A model generated the notes under the pieces. It worked only from the letters and a program-made list of their open reading frames with translations, had not been told where the DNA came from and did not search any database. From contig NZ_CP095376.1 in assembly GCF_023008405.1 (NCBI RefSeq), positions 6,614,501 through 6,678,500 on the forward strand: a stretch of DNA of 64,000 nucleotides, given 5' to 3'. Shown piece after piece: positions 17,948 through 26,342 of the stretch; within the stretch, counting starts at the first letter, position 1, and each line of letters opens with the position of its first letter. This DNA comes from Amycolatopsis sp. FBCC-B4732. GTDB taxonomy: Bacteria > Actinomycetota > Actinomycetes > Mycobacteriales > Pseudonocardiaceae. The translations under genes and the position numbers were made by a program.

Positions 17948-18564
17948 CGGCGCTTCTCGCGGACGAAGTACACGATCGAGGCGAGCAGGAACCCGCCACC
18001 GCCGCACACCGTGAGCACGAGGAAGTTGTGCGGGTAGCCCACGAGCACGCTCAGCGCCGCCGACACGATCACCCACGCGCCGAGGCCGTACATCAGCTTG
18101 TCCTGCCAGACCATGCCGCCCGCCAGGTACATCACGCCGGTGATCAGCAGCCAGGTGCCCGACCACAGCAGCGACACCTGGTCGGCCGAGAGCACCTGGA
18201 ACTGCGTGATCCGGATGTCGACGACCATCAGCCCGATCGAGGCGAGCGCCCAGCCGTAGCCGTACATCGCGCCGACCGTGCGGGACGGCCCGCGGATGCC
18301 GCGCCCGGTGCGGATGCTGGCGTACGTCGTGTAGGCCATGGCGCAGAGGAACAGCACGGGGACGACGATGGCGCCGGCGACCCAGCCGGGCACCGCCACC
18401 CAGGACCGCGTGGTGAGGTAGGTGAACCCCCAGCCGACGATCCAGGCGAAGGCCCAGGCCGCGAGCATCCGCGCCGGGCCCCCGCCGAATTCGCGCTGGT
18501 TCCGCCGGGACTGCTGAGCGATCAGGTTCAGCGACTCCTCGGCCGACATCGGCTCGTCTTCCAC
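17944..18564 (-). CDS. Predicted membrane protein co-encoded with winged-helix regulator
   Basis: 206 residues with about six transmembrane helices (AWAFAWIVGWGFTYLTT, GWVAGAIVVPVLFLCAMAY, MYGYGWALASIGLMVVDI, LLWSGTWLLITGVMYLAGG, LGAWVIVSAALSVLVGY, VLTVCGGGGFLLASIVYF). GTG at 18564 is preferred to the ATG at 18549 because AGGAGGG lies about 9 bases before the GTG. Proteins of this type commonly accompany HTH_27 regulators and may sense a membrane signal; function is unknown. Confidence 0.7.
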   Translation of the reverse strand: MEDEPMSAEESLNLIAQQSRRNQREFGGGPARMLAAWAFAWIVGWGFTYLTTRSWVAVPGWVAGAIVVPVLFLCAMAYTTYASIRTGRGIRGPSRTVGAMYGYGWALASIGLMVVDIRITQFQVLSADQVSLLWSGTWLLITGVMYLAGGMVWQDKLMYGLGAWVIVSAALSVLVGYPHNFLVLTVCGGGGFLLASIVYFVREKRR

Positions 18565-18710
18565 CCGGTCCGCCCTCCTCCCGTACGTTGCACGGAAGCT
18601 ACTGTGCCATTCGTTGCCAATCCGGCCACAGCCACGGCCGAATCGGCCCGTGCCAACGGGCACGTACCGCTCGGGGGTGGCCTGCTTCTGGCCGGATTGA
18701 CACCACGCAC

Positions 18711-19442
18711 TCAGAGCCTGGCCGTGTCCAGCCGGAAGCGGCGCACGACCACCAGTGCCGGGAGCACGAGCCACCCCGCCAGCACGAGCACCGCGACCCA
18801 CGTCCCGGACGCGTGCGTCAGCGGGTCGAGGCCGACCCGGCGCAGCCAGTACGTCGGCACGAAGTGCGCCACCGTCGCCATCCAGCCGGGCAGGATCTCC
18901 AGCGGGATCCACAGGCCGCCGAGCATGCCGAGCGGCATCATCAGCGCGCCGGTGACCGCGCCGACCGTGTCGCCCTTGCCGAACAGGCCGATGGCCAGGC
19001 CGAGGACGGCGAACGGGAGCGTCGCCGCCCACAGGAACACCAGCTGACGGCCCCATTCGGCGGCGGTGAGCGGTTCCCCCCGCAGGAAGCCGACGAAGAA
19101 GATCGCCAGCAGCACCGGCAGGGCGACGGCCATCGCCGACGCGACCTTGACGGCGAGGTAGCCGGGGCCGCGCATCGGCGTCAGGCGGAGCTGGCGCTGC
19201 CAGCCGTCCGTGCGTTCCTGCGCCACCCGGGTGCCGGTGAACAGGGCGCCGCCGCTGGCGCCGTACGCGGCCATGCCGATCATCGTCTGCGTGCTCGAGT
19301 GCAGGCCGTTGTCCAGGACGTAGTCGCCGAAGATGGCCCCGAAGAGCAGGTACATGGCCACCGGCATGCCGATGGTGAAGATCGTGAACTGCGGGCTGCG
19401 GACGATCCGCTTGATCTCGAGGGTCAGGTAAGTGGTGTTCAC
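18711..19442 (-). CDS. ABC-2 type transporter permease
   Basis: 243 residues with six predicted helices and the ABC-2 pattern: a cytoplasmic start (TTYLTLEIKRIVRSPQF), AMYLLFGAIFGDYV, RTDGWQRQLRLTPMRGPGYL (coupling region), and VTGALMMPLGMLGGLWIPLE. GTG at 19442 overlaps the ATPase stop as GTGA. With the ATPase it should form a homodimeric exporter of a small molecule, drug or lipid. The roughly 145 bases that follow (18565-18710) hold no gene. Confidence 0.88.
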   Translation of the reverse strand: MNTTYLTLEIKRIVRSPQFTIFTIGMPVAMYLLFGAIFGDYVLDNGLHSSTQTMIGMAAYGASGGALFTGTRVAQERTDGWQRQLRLTPMRGPGYLAVKVASAMAVALPVLLAIFFVGFLRGEPLTAAEWGRQLVFLWAATLPFAVLGLAIGLFGKGDTVGAVTGALMMPLGMLGGLWIPLEILPGWMATVAHFVPTYWLRRVGLDPLTHASGTWVAVLVLAGWLVLPALVVVRRFRLDTARL

Positions 19443-20338
19443 GCGGCGGCCTCCTCGGCGGTGAGCGCCAGGAAAGCCTCTTCGAGGCCCAGCGCGGTGA
19501 TCTCGATGTCGGACGCCAGCGGGTGCGCGGCGAGCAGGGCGCGGATGGCGGCGTCGGAGTCGGCGCAGGCCAGCTCGGCGCGGCCCGCGCGCAGCTGGAC
19601 GCTGGTGACGCCGGGCAGCACGGCCAAGCCGGCTTCGGTGGCCTCGGGCACGACGGCCTTGAGCACGCGGCCGGACACCGCGGCCCGGACCTCGGCGACC
19701 GGGCCGTCGGCGACGACGGCGCCGTGGCGCATCAGCACCACGCGGTCGGCGTAGTCCTCGGCCTCGGCCAGGTAGTGCGTCGCGAACAGCACGGTCCGGC
19801 CGGTCGCGGCGAACTCGCGGATGGCCGCCCAGAACGCGCGCCTGCCGTCGACGTCCATCGCGGCGGTCGGCTCGTCGAGCACGAGCAGCTGCGGGTCGCC
19901 GGCCAGCGCGAGCGCGAACCGGACGCGCTGCCGTTCGCCGCCGGAAAGCTTGCCGCAGCGGCGTTTGACGAGGTCCGTCAGGCCGGCGCGGGCGAGCACC
20001 TCGGCCGCGGGCAGCGGCTTCTCGTGCGTGGAGACGACCAGGTCGACGATCTCGCCGACCGTGACGTCCGGCAGCAGCGCGCCGTTCTGCATCATCGCGC
20101 CGACCAGCCCCCGGTCGACGGCTTCGCGCGGGCTGCCACCCGCGACGATCACCTCCCCCGCGTCCGGCCTGGTCAGCCCGAGCAGCATGTCGACGGTGGT
20201 CGACTTGCCCGCGCCGTTCGGCCCGAGCAGCGCGACGACCTCGCCGCGCGCGACCTCGACGGTCACGCCGCCGACCGCCGTGACCCGGCCGAACCTCTTG
20301 GTGAGGCCGTTGAGCGCGAACGCCGGTCCCCCAGTCAT
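19439..20338 (-). CDS. ABC exporter ATP-binding protein (drug/lipid type)
   Basis: 299 residues. Walker A LLGPNGAGKST, Q-loop GAMMQNGALLPDVT, signature KLSGGERQRVRFALAL, Walker B LLVLDEPTAAMD and switch His in LFATHYLAEAEDY. The last 80 residues form the accessory domain common in DrrA-like exporter ATPases. ATG at 20338 has a perfect AGGAGG. The longer upstream frame (to 20539) crosses the operator and terminator and is rejected. Likely regulated by the palindrome at 20382-20398. Confidence 0.9.
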   Translation of the reverse strand: MTGGPAFALNGLTKRFGRVTAVGGVTVEVARGEVVALLGPNGAGKSTTVDMLLGLTRPDAGEVIVAGGSPREAVDRGLVGAMMQNGALLPDVTVGEIVDLVVSTHEKPLPAAEVLARAGLTDLVKRRCGKLSGGERQRVRFALALAGDPQLLVLDEPTAAMDVDGRRAFWAAIREFAATGRTVLFATHYLAEAEDYADRVVLMRHGAVVADGPVAEVRAAVSGRVLKAVVPEATEAGLAVLPGVTSVQLRAGRAELACADSDAAIRALLAAHPLASDIEITALGLEEAFLALTAEEAAA

Positions 20339-20352
20339 GGCGTCCTCCTTTC

Positions 20353-20402
20353 GTGGACTTTGCGTTTCAAACCTGACCCGCACTTTGTAACACAAAGTCC
20401 AC
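20353..20402. promoter_or_regulatory. Palindromic operator of the ABC exporter operon
   Basis: The perfect palindrome ACTTTGT-AAC-ACAAAGT occupies 20382-20398, about 45 bases before the ATPase start. A second, weaker ACTTTGCGTTTCAAA lies at 20357-20371. In addition GTGGACTTTG (20353-20362) and CAAAGTCCAC (20393-20402) are a 10-bp inverted pair. This is the expected site for the winged-helix regulator encoded four genes downstream, giving a feedback loop. Confidence 0.65.
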
Positions 20403-20435
20403 GCGCCTTCAAAGCCCCCGGCGCCGGAAAGCACG

Positions 20436-20478
20436 AAAAACGGGGTGCCGGGCACTGTGCCCGACACCCCGTTTTTTT
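20436..20478. terminator. Bidirectional intrinsic terminator
   Basis: The arms CGGGGTGCCGGGCA (20441-20454) and TGCCCGACACCCCG (20458-20471) form a 14-bp stem with one mismatch. It is flanked by AAAAA on the left and TTTTTTT on the right. It is suited to ending transcription of the minus-strand aminopeptidase gene, which stops at 20493, and would also work on the plus strand. Confidence 0.9.
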
Positions 20479-20492
20479 CGGGTTTTCGCAGG

Positions 20493-22064
20493 TCAGCCGG
20501 TGAACCGTCCGGCGACCAAGCCTTGCGTCGCCGCGACATCGGCCTTGGCCGCGGTCGGCGCCGGCGGCGTCGGCTGCGGCAGCGGGGCGCACTCGACGTC
20601 GGCCGTGCGGCCCGGCTTGCGGACCGGGAGCGCGCCCGTCGCCAGGTAGTCGGCGATCTTGGTGTCGACGCACGCGTTGCCGCGCGGGGTGATCGCGTGG
20701 CTGGTGCCGCCCGGCTCCGAGATCAGCGAAGCGCCCGGGAACCGGCTGCGGACCTCGAGGCTGCCCTCGAACGGCGTCGCCGCGTCGAGCGTCTCATCGA
20801 TCATCAGGACGCTCTGCACGCCGCGGCCGTCGATCTTGGCCGGCTTCCCGGCCTTCGCCGGCCAGTACAGGCAGGGCGCGTTGAACCAGGCGTTCTGCCA
20901 GGTGAAGTACGGCGCCTTGGTGAAGGTCCGCCAGTTGTCGCGCTTCCACTGGTTCCAGCTCTGCGGCCACTGGACGTCGGTGCACTGGACGGCGAGGTAG
21001 ACCGCGTAGCCGTTGTCGTCGCCGCGGCCGCCGAAGGCCTCGAACAGCGTCTTCCAGTTCTGCCAGTCACCGTTGTTGACGAACCGGGACAGCGCGTCGC
21101 CCAGCAGCGTCCACCGCAGCTGGTAGTAGCTGGCCTGCTGGATGACGTCGAGGATCTCGTCCGGGCCGATCACACCGCCGGCCGGGGTGAACTGCGCCTT
21201 GAGCAGCTGCTCGTTGACCACGCGCTGCACCGCGGACTGCGTCTTGCCGAGGTGGTAGACGTCGTCGTGCTGGGCGAGCCAGCCGAACCAGATGAGGATG
21301 TTCTTGTCGAACGCGACGTCCTGGTTGAGGTTGTCGCCGTACCAGACGCCCCGCGGGTCGACGGTCGAGTCGAGCACCATGCGGCGGACGTTCTGCGGGT
21401 ACAGCGAGCCGTACACCTGGCCGAGGTAGGTGCCGTAGGAGTAGCCGTAGAAGTTCAGCTGCTTCTGGCCGAGCGCCTTCCGGATCGAGTCCATGTCCTG
21501 GACCGTGTCCGTCGTCTTCATGTTCTCGAGGAGGGCCTTGGAGTTGTTCTTCGCGCAGGCCTCGGCATACCCCTTGGAGCGGTCCAGCCAGGTCTTCTCC
21601 AGCTGCGGGGTGAACGGCACGTACTGGGGACGGTTGTAGTCCATGTAGTTCGGGTCGCAGCTCAGCGCGGGCTTGCTGGAACCGACGCCGCGCGGGTCGA
21701 AGCCGACCCAGTCGTAGGCGTCCCCGGCGTGGTTGGGCACGCGCGGCCCGCGGGTGGCCAGCAGCAGGCCGGACCCGCCGGGCCCGCCCGGGTTGGTGAG
21801 CATGACGCCCTGGTACTGCGCGTCGGCGACCTTGTGCTTGACGCGGCTGACGGCGAGCTGCACCTGCTCTCCGGCCGGCTTCCGGTAGTCGAGTGGCACC
21901 CCCAGGAACCCGCACTCGGCCCCGGCGGCGACGAGCGTCGGATCGGTGCACGCACCCCAGGCGATCGACGCTTCCTTCGCCGGCGCGGCATCCGCGGCCG
22001 GCGCGGCCACGAGAGCCGACGCCACCGCGGCGGCCGCGACCACGGCGAAAACGCTACGTCTCAC
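20493..22064 (-). CDS. Secreted alpha/beta-hydrolase, S33 tripeptidyl aminopeptidase type
   Basis: 523 residues. A Sec signal peptide (MRRSVFAVVAAAAVASALVA) is cleaved near ADAAPA. Catalytic features are the oxyanion segment LTNPGGPGGSGLLL, the nucleophile GYSYGTYLG, VLDSTVDPRG, and GGTSHAITPRGNACVDT carrying the His. The C-terminal TAP-like domain with its Cys pairs is present. The family (Streptomyces Tap, SlpD/E) cleaves N-terminal tripeptides or dipeptides from secreted proteins. ATG at 22064 follows AGGGAGAAA. Monocistronic, closed by the terminator at 20436-20478. Confidence 0.88.
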   Translation of the reverse strand: MRRSVFAVVAAAAVASALVAAPAADAAPAKEASIAWGACTDPTLVAAGAECGFLGVPLDYRKPAGEQVQLAVSRVKHKVADAQYQGVMLTNPGGPGGSGLLLATRGPRVPNHAGDAYDWVGFDPRGVGSSKPALSCDPNYMDYNRPQYVPFTPQLEKTWLDRSKGYAEACAKNNSKALLENMKTTDTVQDMDSIRKALGQKQLNFYGYSYGTYLGQVYGSLYPQNVRRMVLDSTVDPRGVWYGDNLNQDVAFDKNILIWFGWLAQHDDVYHLGKTQSAVQRVVNEQLLKAQFTPAGGVIGPDEILDVIQQASYYQLRWTLLGDALSRFVNNGDWQNWKTLFEAFGGRGDDNGYAVYLAVQCTDVQWPQSWNQWKRDNWRTFTKAPYFTWQNAWFNAPCLYWPAKAGKPAKIDGRGVQSVLMIDETLDAATPFEGSLEVRSRFPGASLISEPGGTSHAITPRGNACVDTKIADYLATGALPVRKPGRTADVECAPLPQPTPPAPTAAKADVAATQGLVAGRFTG

Positions 22065-22208
22065 TGTTTTCTCCCTTTCCCCTGCGACTTCGGGCGGGTG
22101 AACCCTAGTCCCGCCCGCGCTTTTCGGGCAGGGCCTGAAGGGCAGGGCCCTACTAAAGGTGGAAATCGGGTGCGCCCGGCGTCCGCCGGTTGTTCCTGTG
22201 CCAAGTGA

Positions 22209-23435
22209 CTACCCGTGGCTTTGCAGGATCCCGATCAGGAGGAGAACCAGCGCGAGAAGGAAGAGCACAGCGAAGGCGATACGTACCTCCCGGCCGGTTC
22301 CGGGTTCCTTCCCGGGACCGGGCTCCGAAGCACGGCGAGGTGCCAGGCCGACCGGCAGCTGGGCGTTGCCGGTGGCCCGCGACCGACTCGCCGCTTCCCG
22401 GGCGGGCTGCTCCACATCCGCCGCGGACTCGGGTTCTCGGGCCTTCTCGTGCACTGGCCGCGGTTCGGAGGAAACCACCGGCACGGCTCCTCGCGCGTGC
22501 CCGGCGAGCCAAGTTCCCGCGGCCGTGCTGACTTGACGGCTGTCGTCTTCCGCCAGCCGCCGGATCTCCGCCGCCGTTCGTTCGCGCACCAGGTCGTTCC
22601 CGACCCGGTGCAGCCGCTTCAACCCCTCCAACGCGTTCAACCGGTCCGAAGCGATCGGGCTCGCCAGCCCGTGCCGCAGGTACTCCGGCAGCGTCCACCG
22701 CGGGTTGCGCGCCAGCACGATCCGGCCCTCCACATCGGACTGGTGCTTCGGGCGCTGCCGCGGCATCTCCGCCACCACCCGCTCGTGGACGTAGCTGTAC
22801 AGCTCGTCGACCGTGACGTCCCCGTCACCGTCCAGGTCCGCGCTGCCGTCGCGCAGGCCCGCCACCAGGTGCCGGGTGAACACCGACCGAGCCGCCGAAC
22901 CCACCACCGCGTCGCCCTCGAAGGAATACTGCGTCGCGTCGGACGCTGTCAGCACCGCACGGCCGCGACCTTGAAACCGCTCCAGCGTGTGCACGTCCGT
23001 GCCCGCCTTCGTCAATTTCCCGGCCGGGAATGCGCCGCTGTAGCAGCAGTCCAGTATCAGTACCTTCTGCCGCGAAGCGCAGCCCGCCATCGCACGGTCG
23101 ATCAGCTCCGCCGCCAGCGCCGTGAACATCAGGCTGTCCCGACGGGTGTTCGCCATCGCGAGGTACAGACTGCCGTCGTCGTCCTTGACGCCGTGGCCGG
23201 TGAAGTACAGCAACGTCAGCTCGTCGCGGTGGCGGTCGCGGTAGAATTCGCCGACTGCTTCGCCCACCACGTGGTGGGGCCGGTCGACCAAGGTCGTCAC
23301 CTCGAACCCCGCCACCGCCGGGTCGCTCAGCACCGCCGCCAACTCTCGAGCGTCGCCGCCCGGCGCGGTCAGGCGGCGCAGGGCCGGGTCTGCGTACGTC
23401 TCGGTCGCGATCAGCAGAGCGTGCCGGCTAGGCAT
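22209..23435 (-). CDS. Membrane-anchored caspase-family protease of an EACC1 conflict module
   Basis: 408 residues. The N-terminal 225 residues are a C14 caspase-like domain: ALLIATETYADPALRRLTAP, the catalytic His in LLYFTGHGVKDDDGSLYLA (about His81) and the catalytic Cys in VLILDCCYSGAFP (about Cys131). Residues 200-211 (DLDGDGDVTVDE) fit a canonical EF-hand loop, suggesting Ca2+ control as in metacaspases. Residues 240-320 are helical (NALEGLKRLHRVGNDL), then comes a charged disordered linker, then one C-terminal transmembrane helix (VRIAFAVLFLLALVLLLIGI). The start overlaps the EACC1 gene by 8 bases, so the two are coupled. Targets are unknown. Confidence 0.88.
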   Translation of the reverse strand: MPSRHALLIATETYADPALRRLTAPGGDARELAAVLSDPAVAGFEVTTLVDRPHHVVGEAVGEFYRDRHRDELTLLYFTGHGVKDDDGSLYLAMANTRRDSLMFTALAAELIDRAMAGCASRQKVLILDCCYSGAFPAGKLTKAGTDVHTLERFQGRGRAVLTASDATQYSFEGDAVVGSAARSVFTRHLVAGLRDGSADLDGDGDVTVDELYSYVHERVVAEMPRQRPKHQSDVEGRIVLARNPRWTLPEYLRHGLASPIASDRLNALEGLKRLHRVGNDLVRERTAAEIRRLAEDDSRQVSTAAGTWLAGHARGAVPVVSSEPRPVHEKAREPESAADVEQPAREAASRSRATGNAQLPVGLAPRRASEPGPGKEPGTGREVRIAFAVLFLLALVLLLIGILQSHG

Positions 23436-23814
23436 GGCGCCGGACGAAGGCGTCGATCAGCTCCTGCCGCTCCGCCGACGTCGCCCGCTCCAGTTCCACC
23501 GTGTCGCCGTCGATCGTCACCTTGATGCGGTGCTTGCCCGCCTGGCGGCCGAGCCACTCCTTCAGCGTCTCCACCAGCCCCGGGAACACGCCGCCCGCCG
23601 CGCTGAAGGCCACCACCAGCGAGCCGATCGTCACCGGGTCCGCCGCTTTCGCGCCCGGCGGGAGCTCGCCGGGCGTGGCCCGCAGGTCCACGTCCAGCTC
23701 GCCCAGCTCGGCGCGCAGCCGGCGGGCGAGCCGGTCGAGTTCCTCCTCGTCGGCGCCGCCCTCCGCTTCCAGCCGCACCAGCGCCCGGGTGTCCGGTTCG
23801 GTCATGCGCGCCAT
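23428..23814 (-). CDS. Effector-associated constant component EACC1
   Basis: 128 residues matching the EACC1 domain: an N-terminal part with DVDLRATPGELPPGAKA, the hydrophobic helix DPVTIGSLVVAFSAAGGVFP, VETLKEWLGR, and the beta-hairpin KHRIKVTIDGDTVELERATS. EACC1 is known as the invariant partner of variable effectors (caspase, trypsin-like, TIR and others) in predicted NTP-dependent and related conflict systems of multicellular bacteria. Here the effector is the caspase gene that overlaps its end. ATG at 23814 or the ATG at 23805; neither has a strong ribosome binding site. Its molecular role is not established. Confidence 0.82.
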   Translation of the reverse strand: MARMTEPDTRALVRLEAEGGADEEELDRLARRLRAELGELDVDLRATPGELPPGAKAADPVTIGSLVVAFSAAGGVFPGLVETLKEWLGRQAGKHRIKVTIDGDTVELERATSAERQELIDAFVRRHA

Positions 23815-23859
23815 GGTGCGCCCCGGGCAACCGCGGAAACAAGGTCCGTTCGGGCAGCG

Positions 23860-25578
23860 TCAGGCGCGGATTTCGTTGAGGTAGTTGTAGATCGTGTAGC
23901 GCGTGACGTCGAGCCGCCCGGCCAGGTGGTCCACCGCGTCCTTGATGAGGAAATAACCGGCCTCGTCGAGTTCGCGCACCACCGCCGCCTTGTGCCGCTT
24001 CTTCATCAGGTCCACCGGGATGCCGGCCTTGGTGACCGCCCGGTCGACGAGGAACCGCTGCAGGCTGTCGACGTCCGGTGGGAAAGTCTCCGGCTCGCCG
24101 TTGCCGCCGGCCGAAGCCGACGCGTCGACGCTGTTGACGCACAGGCAGCCGACCGCCACCCCGTCGGCGTCGCGCAGGAACAGCGTCGACGAGCGGATCG
24201 GCCGCCCGTCCGGGCCGTGCGTGCGGTAGTTCGTCAGGTCCTGCGTGGTGCCACGGCGGACCAGGCCGAGCAGCAGGTCGGTCATCGGGCCGCCGACGCT
24301 GCGGCCGGTCAGGTCACCCGCGATCGCGACGATCGAGTCCGGCAGCCGGCTCAGGTCGTGCAGCAGCACCTCGTTGCCCGGTCCGAGCATCGCCGCCAGC
24401 CCCGGGATCGCCGGCACCAGCGCGGTGAGCACCTCGTGCGTGGTCGCGCCCGCGGCCGGCACGACCAGGGGCTCCCGCGGCGCCGTCAACGTCTCCAGCG
24501 CGGACCGCAGCAGGTCCGCCGCGGCCGCCGGCGTCGACGCGTGCGGCGACAACCGGACGTGTTCGGGCCGCACGGTCGCCGCTATCCCGGCGTTGGCCAG
24601 CGCCGCGCCGACCTGCTCGGCGGGGTGGCCGGGCAGCGTGAACGCGAGGATCCCGGCCCGCCGGTCCACCGCCGACACCACCTCGGCGCCGCACGAGGCC
24701 AGCACCTCCTCGAACGAGGTGATCCGCTCGGCGATCCGCGCCGCGATGGCGGCCACCCCGGCGTCCTCGACCAGCTCGAGCGCCTCGGCGAACGCGCCGG
24801 AGGTGATCGGGCTGAGGTTGGAGATCGACCACGCCTGCGCGGTGCCGTCGGGCGCGTGGATCTCGTCGTCGAACAGGCCGGGGTCGCGCGCGCCGGTCCA
24901 GCCGGACAGCACGGGGTCCATCCGCTCCAGCGCGTTGTCGCTCAGCACCGCGAAGCCGGTGCCCCAGCCCGCGCGCAGCCACTTCTGCCCGCCGACGACC
25001 AGCACGTCGGCGACCTCCCACGGCGCCTCGATCACGCCGAAGCCCTGGATGCCGTCGACGACCAGCAGCCGGTCGCCGACGACGTCGCGCAGCGCGGCCA
25101 GGTCGGCGCGGAAACCGGTGCGGAAGTCGACCGCGGAGACGCTGACCGTGGTGATCTCCGGCGTCAGCGCTTCCGCGACCCGCTCCGGCGTCACGTAACC
25201 GCTGGTCAACCGGCGCACGCGCAGCCGGCCGGCCTGCTCGGCGCGGGCCCACGGATAGGTGTTGGCCGGGAACTCCGACGCCGACACCAGCACCTCGCCC
25301 GAGCTGTGGAACGCGGCCTGGAACAACCCGAGACTCGTGTGGGGCAGCAGCACGGTGTGGTCGGTGTCCGAACCGGACAGCCGCGCGGCGGCGGCCTTGG
25401 CGCGGACCTCCTGCCGCATCAGCTCGTCCACAGTGGACGGACCGGCCGTGGTGGCCTGGTCGAGCAGCGCGGCCGTGGTGTCGAGCACCGCGTGCGACGG
25501 CGGGCCGAAGCGGGCGAAGTCGAGGTAGCCGGCGGGCTCGTCGAACTGGAGCAGGTACCGGGGCGAAATCCGCGTCAC
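23860..25578 (-). CDS. Fusion of class-V PLP enzyme with YheO-type PAS and HTH regulator
   Basis: 572 residues. Residues 1-370 are a class-V (cysteine-desulfurase fold) PLP enzyme: PHTSLGLFQAAFHSSGEVLV, LLVVDGIQGFG (Asp175 to the pyridine N) and VVGGQKWLRAGWGTGF (Schiff-base Lys199). Residues about 383-485 are a YheO-like PAS domain (NEVLLHDLSRLPDSIVAIAG, DLTGRSVGGPMTD). Residues 525-570 are the HTH_22 DNA-binding domain (KAAVVRELDEAGYFLIKDAV, LDVTRYTIYNYLNEI). All key residues look intact. GTG at 25578 overlaps the ATPase stop (GTGA), so it is the last gene of the amino acid importer operon. It probably processes or senses the transported amine and regulates this operon. Confidence 0.82.
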   Translation of the reverse strand: MTRISPRYLLQFDEPAGYLDFARFGPPSHAVLDTTAALLDQATTAGPSTVDELMRQEVRAKAAAARLSGSDTDHTVLLPHTSLGLFQAAFHSSGEVLVSASEFPANTYPWARAEQAGRLRVRRLTSGYVTPERVAEALTPEITTVSVSAVDFRTGFRADLAALRDVVGDRLLVVDGIQGFGVIEAPWEVADVLVVGGQKWLRAGWGTGFAVLSDNALERMDPVLSGWTGARDPGLFDDEIHAPDGTAQAWSISNLSPITSGAFAEALELVEDAGVAAIAARIAERITSFEEVLASCGAEVVSAVDRRAGILAFTLPGHPAEQVGAALANAGIAATVRPEHVRLSPHASTPAAAADLLRSALETLTAPREPLVVPAAGATTHEVLTALVPAIPGLAAMLGPGNEVLLHDLSRLPDSIVAIAGDLTGRSVGGPMTDLLLGLVRRGTTQDLTNYRTHGPDGRPIRSSTLFLRDADGVAVGCLCVNSVDASASAGGNGEPETFPPDVDSLQRFLVDRAVTKAGIPVDLMKKRHKAAVVRELDEAGYFLIKDAVDHLAGRLDVTRYTIYNYLNEIRA

Positions 25579-26342
25579 GCGAGGATCCTCGCCAGGAACT
25601 GCCGGGTCCGCTCGTGCTTCGGCGCGCTCAGCACCTCCGACGGCGGCCCGGTCTCGACGACGGCGCCGTCGGCCAGGAACACCACCTCGTCGGCGGCCTC
25701 CGCGGCGAAGCTCATCTCGTGCGTCACGACGACCATCGTCATCCCCTCCCCCGCCAACGTACTCATCACTTCCAGCACCTCGCCGACCAGCTCCGGGTCC
25801 AGCGCCGACGTCGGCTCGTCGAACAGCATCAGCTTCGGTTTCATCGCCAGCGACCGCGCGATCGCCACCCGCTGCTGCTGCCCGCCGGACAGCTGCGCCG
25901 GGTAGGCGTCACCGCGGTGCCCGAGCCCGACGCGGTCGAGCAGCTCGAGCCCCTGCTCCCGGGCGTCGTCCGGCTTGAGGCCGAGCACCCGGACCGGGCC
26001 CTCGACGACGTTCTCCAGCGCGGTCCGGTGGGCGAAGAGGTTGAACCGCTGGAACACCATGCCGATGTCCCGGCGCTGGCGGGCGACGTCGCGCTCGCGC
26101 AGTTCGTACAGCTTCCCGCCGCGCTGCCGGAAGCCGATCGGCTCCCCGTCGACCCAGATCTGGCCGGCGTCGATCGTCTCCAGGTGGTTGATGCAGCGCA
26201 GGAACGTGCTCTTCCCGGCGCCGGACGGCCCGAGCAGGCAGACGACCTGTCCCTTGTGGACTTCGAGGTCGATGCCGCCGAGGACTTCGGTGTGGCCGTA
26301 GGACTTCTTGACGCCGACGGCGCGCAGCAGCGGCTCAGACAC
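25575..26342 (-). CDS. Polar amino acid ABC transporter ATP-binding protein
   Basis: 255 residues. Walker A LLGPSGAGKSTFLRCINHLE, Q-loop GMVFQRFNLFAHRT, signature AQLSGGQQQRVAIARSLAM, Walker B LMLFDEPTSALDPELVGEV, and THEMSFAAEAAD, all typical of the GlnQ/HisP class. GTG at 26342 is chosen over GTG at 26348 because GAGGAG is 5 bases before the former and directly abuts the latter. It overlaps the permease gene by 8 bases. Confidence 0.92.
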   Translation of the reverse strand: MSEPLLRAVGVKKSYGHTEVLGGIDLEVHKGQVVCLLGPSGAGKSTFLRCINHLETIDAGQIWVDGEPIGFRQRGGKLYELRERDVARQRRDIGMVFQRFNLFAHRTALENVVEGPVRVLGLKPDDAREQGLELLDRVGLGHRGDAYPAQLSGGQQQRVAIARSLAMKPKLMLFDEPTSALDPELVGEVLEVMSTLAGEGMTMVVVTHEMSFAAEAADEVVFLADGAVVETGPPSEVLSAPKHERTRQFLARILA

